Assembly (NCBI GenBank): GCA_001953115.1 | Contig: LSSL01000167.1 | Span: 56,800-75,568 of the forward strand | Direction of reading: 5' to 3' | From: Smittium mucronatum | Lineage: Eukaryota > Kickxellomycota > Harpellomycetes > Harpellales > Legeriomycetaceae | DNA length: 18,769 bases | Shown here: positions 1-10,274 of the stretch, one piece after another | How the letters are laid out: each line of letters opens with the position of its first letter | Numbering within the stretch: the stretch's first letter is position 1 | Made by a program: the position numbers and the translations under genes | Notes under the pieces: generated by a model | Seen by the model: only the letters and a program-made list of their open reading frames with translations | Told to the model about the DNA's origin: nothing | Databases searched by the model: none

Positions 1-330
1 ACAGGGCTATTGTTACACTACTAATTGACATACCGGAAATCAAGTATTTTTTTGACTGATTAATAAAAGTATTAAAGTATAACTTTTTTAAAAAATACGC
101 AAATATTTTTGTCAGTGCCATCTTAATTATGAAAAATTATAGGAAGAAAAGGTAGACGAAACTGCGGTATGCAAACGGTCATGGCACCAGAAAAAGTCAT
201 TTGTGTCAAAAAGAAAACCAAATGATCAATACAAAAAATAAATATCCATCGCAATACCAACCTATATTTTGCGTGAAGTTAATTTCTAGTGTATATTTTC
301 TACGAAAATTATTTCAAGAAAAATAAAAAA
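1..330. other. G+C-richer patch with overlapping open frames, no identified gene
   Basis: G+C is about 32% over 121-240, against about 20% for the window. A plus-strand frame begins with ATG at 129, meets TAG at 153-155, then stays open for 56 codons (156-323) to TAA at 324-326. The other two forward frames and at least two minus-strand frames are also open across about 130-230, so the openness comes from base composition and does not single out one frame. I recognise no family in any of the translations. It could be the eroded end of a gene running off the left edge, or simply a less AT-rich spacer. There is no Shine-Dalgarno sequence before the ATG. Confidence 0.3.
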
Positions 331-1950
331 ATAAAAAAAATCAATCAGATTTCTGAGACCTTGATAAATAAATATTTTGCATTCAAACGCTAAATAAACT
401 CATCATAAAAAAATGTGATTCAAATTTTTGATCAAAAAATAACTCTTTGTATATATGATCAAATACTTGACCAAATTTTCTATATAAAGATATTTATTTA
501 ATCATCTTAAAATATACTTATCTTAAAGGCAGGAGTCGGCAATTTAGTAACTATAAATATAAAAATTAATCTTTAAAATAAAACAATTTAATGCTTGAAA
601 TTAAATATCCACAGTATTCAATTATTCCATTTAAAAAAATATATAAAGCTATTGCGAATTACACTCTTCCAATTCTATAAAAAAAAATCATAATAATTCA
701 ATAAATAAAATATGAGTATATAAACTAATAGGTAAAGGTTTTGTTTTTTAAAAATGATGAGAAAAAATATACTGATTTAAAAATGTAAAAATATTGCTTC
801 CTATTAATGTGAAAATATAAATAAATCAAAAGAAATTGTGTTTTTTCATAGTGGAACTGTTAATTTATTGTAGGGGTTAAGCTTTTTTAGCCAAATATTT
901 AAACAGATTCATTAAATATTAAATGTACAGTTTAATTAATTTGATCCAGAATCACTTTTTTAATTCAAGAAAACAAATAATTCCCCAAAAAATTACAAGG
1001 CAAGAATAGGATTACCTAGATAAAAAATAATTCAAGAAATAATAATAAATTCTTTTCCTGAATTTTTATTTTTGTTTTGATCATCAAAATATTCTTAAAT
1101 ATTAATGGAATTATAGGTATAAAGGTTTCATCTTATTTAAAATCTTTAAAAAAAATATTTCAAGCGTTTTATAAAAACCTATTTCCAAAAAGAATAAAAT
1201 TTGTGTTTTTTTTCAAAAAAATAAAATTATAAAATCATTGCTAAAATTTCAAGCAGTTCTGATACACTTAGTGTTTAATTTTATACATAACTGGGTCGTT
1301 TTTATCATAAAAATGTCTAAAGTAAATATATATATATTTGATATCATTTTAAATATGAAAACAATACAAAAATATTTTGAAGGTGTCTGAAATCAGAGAA
1401 AAAAGAAATTCCAAAAAATAGAATTTATAAAAAAATTTTAAAAAAATATCCAGTTTTTATATAGAAAACTAGGCTATTATTTAACATTTCAGCCCATTAG
1501 ATTATTGGTTATGCTTGCGATCATCATATCCATATTAAAATAAATTTTAAATGAGTATAGTTATTTTTAAAAGGATTCACTAATAAAAGTTTGGAATTAA
1601 TTGTGGCTAATTGATGGATCAAGAGAATCAAAAAAATTATAGTATGAAAAAAATGATTTTTTTCACCACAAAAATTTAAAACATTTTGAATAAATGTTAC
1701 CAATTAAAAACGCATGAAATTTAAGAAAATCAAAATCTCAAATCCTTTAATTTTTATTCCAATATGCATAATATAACTCGCTATATTTTAAAAATAAATC
1801 AATGAAAAATCACAAAAAAATTAACCAAATAGAACGTAGTGTTCAAATAAGAAAAAAAAAACAATCAATCGAAAGAGTAAAAAACTATTTTTATATAGAT
1901 AATTTTATATTTTGAAAATCGTGTTGTTTTTTTCTGAAATTTTTTTATAT
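331..1950. other. AT-rich stretch without a gene
   Basis: Stops are dense in all six frames and no frame above about 45 codons was noticed by eye. It contains a short AT microsatellite at 1326-1337 (six AT units), a GGGGTTAAGC word at 873-882 and an 11-nt near-palindrome ACACT-T-AGTGT at 1264-1274. I see no RNA gene, promoter or terminator that rises above what is expected in DNA of this composition. Confidence 0.7.
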
Positions 1951-2000
1951 TAGAGCTGAAACTCTCAGTCCCCCGAACTCCTTCCCCCGCATCCTTAGAA
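1951..2000. other. 54% G+C island with two C5 runs
   Basis: 27 of 50 bases are G or C, the highest local value in the window apart from the terminal poly-G. C5 runs lie at 1970-1974 and 1984-1988, so the minus strand carries GGGGG-AAGGAGTTC-GGGGG. On the minus strand a frame from ATG (CAT at about 1990) reads 15 codons before TAA, which is too short to interpret. The island could be a small inserted fragment, a gene relic or a G-rich structural element; nothing in it identifies which. Confidence 0.5.
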
Positions 2001-5000
2001 CCATTTGTCAAAAAAAATCAAATTTATATAAGAATATGTCTAAATTAATAATAAAAATATATCTATAAAAAAAATCCTTCAAAATACAATTTAAAAACTC
2101 ATATCATATTAAAATAAGTATAAAAGAAATCAATTATAATTTTTTTATTGTGCGGCTTAATAAACTCATATTCATTACTGCATTCAAAAATGAAAGGAAT
2201 TGAGTATCTTTATAAAAGTGGATATTTTGTCATTTTTCAGTGTAGGAATATTTTTTTAATTCTAAAAAAAATACACCTAAAACGGTAAGTATATCATTTA
2301 TTTCAAAATTAAATTAAATTTTTTTCAATTAAGGATCTTATAAATATAAAAAAAAGTGAAATTTTGAAATTTTAAATTGACTTAAAATGAAGGGATATAT
2401 ATATGTGGCTTAAATATTTAAATTATTGGGTTTTGAATGTTTTTCTACCCCAAATATTTAATTTAGTTAATATTCGGTTTTAACTAGCAATTAATTTTCA
2501 CTTCGCAATATTTCAAAACTTATTTATTTGTTAAACTATCAAACCTGATCAAAACTACGATATATAATTCTAGTTATTATATATTAAAATTCCGAGAGCC
2601 AACGAAGTAATATTAATCTTAATATTTTCATATCTGAACCAAATATAAATAATTTTCTAATATTTTAAGTAGATCAGTTGAAATTAAATTTTTTATTATT
2701 TCTATTTTATTAAAAAGAATGTGTTGTCTTTAATTTTCTCTAAGTTATTTTTCGATTTCGATTTTTAGATATAATTAAAATGTTTTTTAATACAAAATGC
2801 ATAAATAAATAACGAGTTAATTCGATTTATTAAAAAAAGGGATTTTCTCTTCGTCTTTTTAGTTTTTATTTTTGTTCTTTTATTTTTATTATATATAAAA
2901 AGTATCTATACTAATTCTTATATCTATTCTATGAGAAAATATATAGGAATCCTTTTTTTGAAGAGGATTTTTTTAATAATTAGAGAAAAAAAAAGACTGT
3001 ATCTCAAAAATCAAAAAATGAAATTGTTATTTCTTTTTTCCGATTTCTAAAATATAAAAATTTAGAGATTCAAAATATTTTTAAAAGTAAATTTTATGAC
3101 AATCAATTCGTAATATTTAGTATAGCTTTATTAAATTATCATTATAGAGATTTAATTGGGTTTAAAAATATATATATTATTTCATATATAACAACAATTA
3201 GTTCAGTAAAATATTTTTTAGATTTTTTTTAATTTTTAAAATACTCAAATACATTTTTACTTATTTTTTACCCAGTTTTTTTTTTTTTTGATTGTGCATA
3301 TATTTTTCCGTTTTCGATAAAATTATTCATCTTTATCCATTATTTATTTTCATAACAGTTATTCAAAAATAATAAAATATACAATTTAATTCAATATAAC
3401 TAAATCTTTTTATTACTAATAGTACCCAAAAAAAACACTTTTTTTTAACAAGCACGCTCTTTTAAAACTATATATATATCTATTATAAAGATTTTTTTTG
3501 GTTTAATTGAATGAAAAAAAGATTAATAATAGCGATAGTTAATAAAAATCAATATTTGAATGAAATAATGGAAATATTGAGTATATTATGAATTTAAAAA
3601 CTTAGAGAAAATTTTTTATCGAAAAATTAAAAGATAATGTTGATATATATGCTTGTTATTTATATTTATGTGTATGCTGATAAGACAAATATATATATTA
3701 TAATTAAGATCTTTCTTATAAATTTTTTTGATAGCTTTAAAGATGAAAAAAAATAATTCAATTTCAATGAGATAGTTTCACCACAATATTATGTAATTTA
3801 AATTATGATAAGTGTAAAATTTTAGGCTATAATAACAATTTTTATCACTAAAATTCAACCAATTTAAAATTAGAAACTAAAAAATTAAAATTAAAGCATT
3901 TTTATGTTAAAAAATAGCTATTATATAATTTTGTGATATAATTTGGGGGTTAAAGCTAAATATCTAACTCAATTTTTGTAAAAAAAAATGGATCCAATAA
4001 TGAAAGAAAAATTTAAGGATCAAATAAAACCATGCATTTTAATGAAAATAAACAATTCCGGAACAAAATTTATTTAAATAAAATTTTGAAAATATTTCGG
4101 TGTACAAAAGTATTTAAAAAAGAAAAAATTATAATTAATAATTAATAGCATTATTAATAACTAATAAATGGAGTGAATATTAATAAAACTCTTAAATTGA
4201 TCTGTATTCATTTAAAATTAAAAAAATACTTCAGCCAATCTAAAATTTTAATTCAATAAATTTATTTAGAGATAATAAGTTGGATTTAAAAAAAAATAAA
4301 AACCTAAAATTTTTTTAAGAAGATATGAAATACAATGCCCAAAATCTGTCTAATAATAGCCAAAAAATAGCATATACAATTATGTTAAAATATAGTATAA
4401 ATAGAGATAAAGCTTGATAACAAAAATTTTAATATAATGGTTTTAGATTATAACTTGACTACTTTTTTCTTTTAAATATTTCATGTTATATTATATAAAT
4501 ATTAATTTAATTAAACGATTCTAAAATAAGAAGTAAATTTGATTTTGTTTTATTTAAAAAATAGAAATATTATTTGAATGAAGATAAACAACTTTAGCTA
4601 AAAACATATATTTTCATATCGATTTTATTAATTATATATATATAAGTAGGTGTTGCAACAAAAAAACAAATTAGTACTAATGAAATTACAATATTTACGA
4701 AAAAAATTTAAAATATAAATTTTTTACTAGTATTGATTTTACCAAATTAAAAAAAAAAAGGTATAAATTGGAACTAGATTTATGTATAAAAAATTTAATT
4801 ATTTAGACTACTTGAATTTAAAGCAAGTGCTTTTTATCCTAGAAAATGATTTCAAGATGTAAATTTAATTAGGTATATTTTAAATTTTTGATACCTAAAA
4901 TATTTTTTAAAAAAATTGATAAATTAATTTTATATATATATATATATAATCTTTTTTTTATGAGAGTTTATTTTTGATATTTAAATTATAGAAAAAACTA

Positions 5001-5060
5001 AAAAAAATAAAATCCTGAAAAAAATAATTAATAAATTTTAGTCCATTTTAATCCGTTTCT
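2001..5060. other. AT-rich stretch without a gene
   Basis: I see no credible coding region or RNA gene. The best short frame is plus-strand 2190-2288, 32 codons from ATG to TAA, with no ribosome binding site, of a length expected many times by chance. AT microsatellites lie at 2395-2404, 3469-3479, 4633-4644 and 4931-4948. A run of 14 T lies at 3276-3289. GGGGGTTAAAGC is at 3945-3956, and a 10-bp perfect palindrome TGTTGCAACA is at 4651-4660; about a hundred palindromes of that length are expected at this composition. Confidence 0.7.
4931..4948. repeat. (TA)9 microsatellite
   Basis: Nine uninterrupted TA units. Tracts like this recur in the window (4633-4644, 5702-5725, 17559-17570, 17819-17834) and are typical of unconstrained noncoding DNA. 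Confidence 0.95.
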
Positions 5061-5064
5061 CTAA

Positions 5065-5184
5065 TTTTTCCGTACCCGCAAGGAATTTTTTATCAAGGAA
5101 TTTATTTTGACAACAAAAATTTACGTTAAGGATGAACATAAAAGACCATTTAACACATTGTTATCAAATTTTATTAAAAAATGA
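5065..5184 (+). other. Stop-free forward stretch, possible gene relic
   Basis: The frame is open for 39 codons after TAA at 5062-5064 and ends at TGA 5182-5184. Reading that TGA as Trp would gain only two codons before TAA at 5191-5193. The translation contains a charged segment (KIYVKDEHKRPF), unusually mixed for a window dominated by K, N, I, F and Y, but there is no ATG at the start and I recognise no family. A second short frame follows in the same phase, from ATG at 5209 to TAA at 5287-5289 (26 codons, rich in L, E and R). Together they could be pieces of a decayed gene. They could equally be chance frames in a locally less AT-rich patch. Confidence 0.15.
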
Positions 5185-5239
5185 AAAATTTAAAGTCACC
5201 AATTCACCATGAGTATAAGACAGAATGAAATAAAAAAAC

Positions 5240-5265
5240 TTCAAGAATTACGCTTACTTCTTGAA
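5240..5265. terminator. Hairpin with T-runs on both sides, terminator-like
   Basis: Perfect 8-bp inverted repeat TTCAAGAA (5240-5247) and TTCTTGAA (5258-5265) around a 10-nt loop. On the + strand it is followed directly by TTTTT (5266-5270). On the - strand it is followed by G and then seven T (5238-5232). The shape is that of a bidirectional intrinsic terminator, and it begins 3 nt after the TAA of the minus-strand frame at 5269-5376. The stem is weak (two G-C pairs), and at this composition about 25-30 hairpins with 8-bp arms and short loops are expected by chance. The placement is the only argument for function. Confidence 0.25.
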
Positions 5266-5268
5266 TTT

Positions 5269-5376
5269 TTATATATTTGTGATTCTTAATGAAGAGGGAT
5301 TTTGTTGCATATCAGCTTTATTGGCTATTTCTTGAAAAAATTTATCCAATGAATTTCTTGAAATAAATTTAGTCAT
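5269..5376 (-). CDS. Possible 35-codon reading frame or 3' gene remnant, unrecognised
   Basis: The frame runs from ATG (5376-5374) to TAA (5271-5269). The translation is soluble-looking, with a segment SLDKFFQEIANKADMQQ that could form an amphipathic helix; I do not recognise it. G+C by codon position is about 26, 31 and 17%, so the third position is the poorest, as expected for coding DNA in an AT-rich genome. The other frames where I counted codon positions mostly lack this. Upstream the phase breaks at a run of ten T on this strand (5397-5388). One base more or less there would decide whether the two ATGs at 5408 and 5402 connect to the frame, so a frameshifted pseudogene is possible. A terminator-like hairpin lies 3 nt downstream. 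No ribosome binding site is visible, and frames of 35 codons are common by chance here. Confidence 0.15.
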   Translation of the reverse strand: MTKFISRNSLDKFFQEIANKADMQQNPSSLRITNI

Positions 5377-5701
5377 TTCTGTTGAGCAAAAAAAAAAGGC
5401 ATTTTCATTTTTCTAATATCCTAATCAAGAATTTGAATGGCTAATATTAAACTTAATTTTTTAAAAGATAGATTTTAACTTTTATTGTATAAAAAAATAG
5501 TGTTTAATAATTTAAGCTGAAACAGAATACACTATAAAATGCCCTCTTAATTAGGAATCTGTCACATAATAAAGAGCACCATATCATTATATTTTACTGT
5601 GATGTAGGAATTTTTTAGCATCTTTCTTTATAACCTAAAATCTTCCTGGTTAAAATATGTTTAAATTTATTAAAAAATACGAGATAGTTGCGATATTATA
5701 A

Positions 5702-5725
5702 ATATATATATATATATATATATTA
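5702..5725. repeat. (AT)12 microsatellite
   Basis: Twelve uninterrupted AT units, the longest simple dinucleotide tract in the window. Tracts this long point to noncoding DNA and are more usual in eukaryotic than in compact bacterial genomes. Confidence 0.95.
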
Positions 5726-6020
5726 AATAATATTTTCAACACCGAAAAAAAATTGCTTATATTCCTAGTTCTTAGTGTGTATATGAATTAATAGAAAAAT
5801 ATACAAAAAAAAATTTTTTTTTATATAATAAAAAATAATAAAAAAATTTTCATTTGTGTTAATTAAACATGCTTATTTTAGTTCATATCAAATAACTGAT
5901 TTTTTTTAGCAAAATCTTGGCCCAAATTGTATTTTTATTTATTAGTCTCAATTTCAGACAATTTGTGTTAACTGAAAATCAAAATGGCTTTTTTCTTTTT
6001 TAATACTGTATTTTAAAATC

Positions 6021-6028
6021 AAACCCCG
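6021..6028 (+). repeat. AAACCCCG word, copy 1
   Basis: One of three identical octamers on the + strand (also 8482-8489 and 16069-16076). Here it is followed by CT, giving AAACCCCGCT. About 0.02 copies are expected in the window on both strands from base composition. Confidence 0.6.
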
Positions 6029-6877
6029 CTTATTTTTTATTATATCAAAAAATTAAGGTTTTTTACTTTATATAGGTTTAAATCGTAAATTATATTTCGC
6101 TCAAAAAAGTTAATGAAAATTCAAATAATTGGTGAAACATAATTTATGTATTTAGAAGTTGTAAATCAAAAAATATTGTATAAGTTATTTAATATTTTAT
6201 CTAGGTTACGTATAAATTAAACTTTTATAACAAAAATATATTAATATGATTATTTATTGATAAATTAATTATTATTATATATTTTTATCTTGAAAACTGA
6301 AAATTACTCTTTTCAACTATCTGGAGAGCTTTTTTTAGTTAGAGTTAAAATGCCCACTAAAATTGAATTAATATATTAATATTTCCCCCTCATTACTACA
6401 ATAAATGAATAATTTTTTTTGGTATAATTTAAATATATAGCTATTTTAAAAATGATATTTTTAGTTTATAAACATAAATATTATAAATTGAAAAAATTAA
6501 AATATTTGTAGAATTTGATACTTTACTTTCAAGTCGAAAATAAATTTTCGGATATAGGATTATTTTTAAAAAAATCTCCAACCAGTTTAAAATATAAAAA
6601 TTTAAATATTTTGATCAAGTTTTTTGATAAAGAGATATTATATTTCCAACTAAACTAATCTGGTCCTATTACTATTTTTAGTTTTTTAACAGCTAATTAT
6701 TTCAATATTTAAATACTATAAAATTATATTTTGGAAAAAAATATGTTGTTCTAAATAAGATTTGAGATACATTAATCACTCATTATTTCAAAATTCCAAA
6801 GAATTTGTTGAAATTTTTTCATTTTAATAATTTAAAATTAAGATGTTAAAGCCTCAAAAAACAATTTATCTTCTGAT

Positions 6878-6889
6878 TAAAAACCCCTG
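6878..6889 (+). repeat. TAAAAACCCCTG word, copy 1
   Basis: This 12-mer recurs exactly at 7129-7140, 251 bp downstream. CAGGGGGTT at 6942-6950 is a near inverted copy of its 3' part: CCCCTG 6884-6889 can pair with CAGGGG 6942-6947. Confidence 0.6.
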
Positions 6890-7128
6890 GATTTAATATA
6901 GTAGTTTAATTATCATAGATTTTTTTTTATTTACTAAATAGCAGGGGGTTCATTAAAAATTTTTGAATCTATATTGTTTTTTGTTTTTAGATCCAAATCT
7001 TTTTTTAAAGTAAAAAATAGTGAAAAAGTAAAAATAAAACATTATTTTTATTATTAAGTTTAATATTAAACCCAAAAATAAAAAGTAGATTCTCAATAAT
7101 CTCAATTAAGATTATCAATTTAGTTAAA

Positions 7129-7140
7129 TAAAAACCCCTG
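7129..7140 (+). repeat. TAAAAACCCCTG word, copy 2
   Basis: Exact copy of 6878-6889. The flanks are loosely similar (a short A/T spacer followed by an AATTAT-like stretch), which may mean a diverged longer repeat. Confidence 0.6.
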
Positions 7141-7185
7141 ATTATATTAAGGTTGAATTATGATTTCATCAGTAAAAATATGCTA

Positions 7186-7211
7186 ATTTCAAATAAATTT
7201 CAAATAAATTT
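7186..7211. repeat. Tandem 11-mer, about 2.4 copies
   Basis: Unit ATTTCAAATAA at 7186-7196 and 7197-7207, followed by a partial ATTT. It is a simple slippage-type duplication. Confidence 0.9.
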
Positions 7212-8007
7212 TAATATTTATCTTTTTGTTTATTTATTATCAATTCTAATGCTGTTTTTTTTCTTTATTATCAATTAAAAGACGCAATTATATACGAAAT
7301 TGTTATTATAATGAAAAGTTATCATAATTTTTTTAGGAGAATGTAATCTTTTTATAGTGAAAACTTAAATTTAAAAGATTATCTGTCATGAAATATCCAG
7401 CAGTTTAAAATGGTTATAAAAAAGGTAATGTTATATTATAGGTAAATTTGTTCAATTTTCTGTCTAAATCAACGATATAAAAAAAAATTATATGGGTTAT
7501 TTTTTTTAATATAAAATTTTTTTATATTACAATAAATTATATAGATATCATTTTTTATTTCAGCTTCAATTCAACTAACCCAGAATATAAGTTTTTTAAA
7601 TCATATTTGTGGATTTTATTATTTTTAAAAGCTACATGAAATACTCAGTACTATTGTTTAAAGTTATTAGTAAATATAAAAATAAACCAGTAGCATCGGA
7701 TCTTTTTTAATGATATCTTTTTTTTATATAAAATACTAGAGCTCTGAATTTTTTATTGGAAAGCTTTGAAAGATATTTATTTCATAAATTAAAAAGAAAA
7801 GGTTATTAATTTGTAAAGATTGCGGAAATTATGAGATTATTTAACTAAAATAATAAATAGCTTATAAAATTTGGTTTATAATACATTAATAACAGATTTA
7901 ATTTATTAATTATAAAGTATAAATTCTTATCAAGACTCAAAAATCAGATATTAATTTTACTTAATCTACATATTTTTTTTTAATATCAAAAATCAAAAAA
8001 AAAACAC

Positions 8008-8036
8008 TAATTCAATAACCAAAAATTATTGAATTA
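8008..8036. repeat. Perfect 11-bp inverted repeat
   Basis: TAATTCAATAA (8008-8018) and TTATTGAATTA (8026-8036) with a 7-nt loop. The arms are nearly all A/T. About one hairpin with 11-bp arms and a loop of 3-10 nt is expected by chance in a window of this size and composition, so no function is inferred. Confidence 0.7.
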
Positions 8037-8481
8037 TTGAAGATTTAGGAGCCTCTATAAAAGAAATATGACTACAAAAATATATAAAGAATGTAATAAA
8101 TAATTACCAATGTTAAAAACATATTATAAATTAAATTTTATTTTAGGGCCATAAAAAATGATAAATATAAGTAACTAAATCGTATTTAAGTTTCATTTTT
8201 CCAAAACAAAAACAAAACCTTTTTGTAAAATTAAAAAAAAAAAAAATCATGTTGATTAAAATACGGGATTGGATCCAAATTTATATCATTTTTTCAACTA
8301 ATTAATTATAATTTTTCAAAAATTGAAAAATTACCAAATTATTTTAGAAAAAATCATTAAGAATGGTTTATTAATATAATTCATATTTATTAAATTAAAG
8401 ATTATTAGGTTGAAAAGACGCTACTTACCATATTTTTCATTATCAGCTTATCATTATACGTCTTAATGATTAAATACGTTG

Positions 8482-8489
8482 AAACCCCG
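8482..8489 (+). repeat. AAACCCCG word, copy 2
   Basis: Same octamer and orientation as at 6021 and 16069. It is followed by CT, as at 6021, so these two copies share the ten bases AAACCCCGCT. Confidence 0.6.
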
Positions 8490-9243
8490 CTCAAAATTAG
8501 AATATAACTCCATATTTATTGGTATTTTACATAGATATGAAAGCTTTTTTATTTGATTCAATATAAACTTTAATAAAATAAAAAATATACATAATTAAAG
8601 TGTCCGCCTTATTAATTAACCTTCTATATAGTAAAATAATGAGTAATATTGGACTTATCTCAAGTAAATTTTATCCATATTGAGAATGATTAGCCTGATT
8701 TTCAAACTAAAAAAATTGAAAATAAATGAATAAGATTTTTAAAAAAATATTGATTTTAGTCAATAGCTCTAAAAAATAAATTAAATATCCAGAGAAATAA
8801 ATTATCCCAAAATTTAGTGAAAAAGAATAATAAACATAATTTAAAAAAATTACAAATAAACTAAGTCTAGCTTAATTATTTATATTTAATAAAAAGTGAA
8901 AAATATAATTATTTAATCCAAAATATCGATCATTAAAGATAATTATTGATATTAAAAATATGTGAAAATTAAATTTAAGCATAAATAATCAATTTTAATC
9001 ATATTTATTCTACTAGAATTTTGGATATGAAAAATAGTAATATTAAACTCTAATATATTATTAGAAGTAGAGAAAGAATTTTTTTATTTAAACTATCGTA
9101 TATTTTTCAAATAAATGATTAAAAGCTATTATAAACATATTTATCCCCATTAAAAAATAAATGATTATTCAATAGTTAAATATCAAAGCATTTATGACTT
9201 TAAAACAAAGAAAAAAGATGGATTCACTTCCACAATACAAATA

Positions 9244-9263
9244 AATTTAATTTAATTTAATTT
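9244..9263. repeat. (AATTT)4 microsatellite
   Basis: Four consecutive AATTT units, continuing into a short T-run. Confidence 0.9.
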
Positions 9264-9753
9264 TTATTTCTTTATCTCTCATACTCAAATTTAATAGTGC
9301 TTAATAATCATAAATTATTAAAAATAAAGATGATTTCGCCCACAATTTTTTGAAAAAGGAGGTATATAACATTTTTTAATTTAAAGAAAAAAATATTTTA
9401 AGAGATAAATAGCATTTTTAATATAAATGTTTGATTTTAATATAATTACTTCTTTCTTTTAAATCTTAAGTCAAGTTATATTTAAATAGATAAATTAGAT
9501 TCGAATTTTCCTTAAAAGTTTTCGTAAATAGTTATACACACCTTTATTTTTTGATTACCGCTTATGAAGAAAATTTGTAAAAAAAAAATGATTAGAATGC
9601 TCTTAAGGATTAATATAAAAAAACAAATTGAGAATACTTGGTGCTGAGATTATTTTTTTTGGGGCATAGACTTTTTAAAAATATACTAAACCGAAATTTT
9701 TTAGGTCAATTAGCTATCAGTATATTTTTTGAAAATTCTTGACTATTTTATAC

Positions 9754-9837
9754 AAATTTATTTTAAAAATTATATATGTATGTGTGTATTGTGTGTGATT
9801 GTGATTGTGATTGTGTGTTTTTTGTGGTTAAATGTGG
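9754..9837 (+). repeat. C-free GT-rich tract with (GTGATT)3
   Basis: 84 bases without a C. The part from 9771 to 9837 carries 21 G. It begins as TATATATGTATGTGTG, passes through GTGTGTG, contains three exact GTGATT units at 9795-9812, and fades through TTTTTTGTGG. It is a compound, interrupted microsatellite with an extreme strand bias for G over C. Tracts like this are characteristic of eukaryotic noncoding DNA. Confidence 0.85.
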
Positions 9838-10243
9838 CAAAATAATTTTGAAGTCATAAAAAAAAACATGTTGAAAAATATAATTAATGTTGGATCATAT
9901 TTATATAGAAATACTGTTTATTGATACTAAAAACAAGTTATAAAATATATTTTTATAGAATTGGCTTTTGATAAATTATGAAACCAATTAAATAATGTAA
10001 AAATCGCGAAAATAAATAAATTTCTAGTTGTAAATTTTAATATTATTTGAATTTCATAAAATCCAATAATTCCTCAATATATTAAAAACTAAAAGCGAAG
10101 TTTACTTTCTCGGTAAAAATAAAAAAGCATTTAATACTAATTTTTTATAGGACAAAAAGTAATATAAATTTAATTTGGGTCAGCTTTTAATCGGCAGAAT
10201 ATCCTTAACCTAATTAAAAGGCTGTTAAATCGTCAGATTAAAA

Positions 10244-10274
10244 AGTGAATTTCACTATTAATAGTTTTTTCACT
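10244..10274. repeat. Nested palindromes
   Basis: AGTGAA-T-TTCACT (10244-10256) overlaps a perfect 12-bp palindrome ACTATTAATAGT (10254-10265). A second TTCACT follows at 10269-10274 and can pair with the first AGTGAA. A T-run lies at 10265-10270 on the + strand, and on the minus strand the first palindrome is followed by TTTTT. It could be an operator-like or cruciform element or chance; no gene start is adjacent. Confidence 0.4.

Larger units (their letters stand above)
5409..6850. other. AT-rich stretch without a gene
   Basis: Stops are frequent in every frame and no RNA gene is visible. It holds the longest AT microsatellite (5702-5725), an AAACCCCG word at 6021-6028 and a C5 run near 6385. 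Nothing else stands out. Confidence 0.7.
7212..9770. other. AT-rich stretch without a gene
   Basis: No convincing gene, RNA or mobile element. On the minus strand about 8460-8600 reads 43 codons to TAA at 8461-8463 (TTA on the + strand) without a supported start. An A14 run lies at 8233-8246 and an AAACCCCG word at 8482-8489. An 11-bp hairpin is at 8008-8036 and (AATTT)4 at 9244-9263. A perfect AAGGAGGT lies at 9356-9363 with no ATG, GTG or TTG at a usable distance and a stop soon after, so it appears to be an accidental Shine-Dalgarno match. Confidence 0.65.

Noticed and set aside
130..230. Transposase fragment suggested by a VDETAVCKR-like translation in one forward frame
   Set aside because: The resemblance is a few residues only. 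Other frames are equally open across the same bases, and no terminal inverted repeats or target duplication are visible.
2190..2288. 32-codon frame ending at ACGGTAAGTAT, which resembles a eukaryotic splice donor
   Set aside because: GTAAGTAT is expected about once by chance in this window, and no matching branch site, acceptor or second exon could be identified.
4651..4660. Perfect palindrome TGTTGCAACA as an operator
   Set aside because: About a hundred 10-bp palindromes are expected in this window, and no gene start lies beside it.
9498..9520. GATTCGAA as a possible tRNA T-loop
   Set aside because: The flanking bases do not form a T-stem, and no acceptor stem, anticodon arm or D arm can be placed around it. 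Other TTCGAA-type matches (11883, 12984, 14105) fail the same way.
9530..9538. TTATACACA, a DnaA-box-like nonamer, as a replication origin
   Set aside because: A single copy is expected by chance in DNA this AT-rich; no cluster of boxes and no replication gene is nearby.
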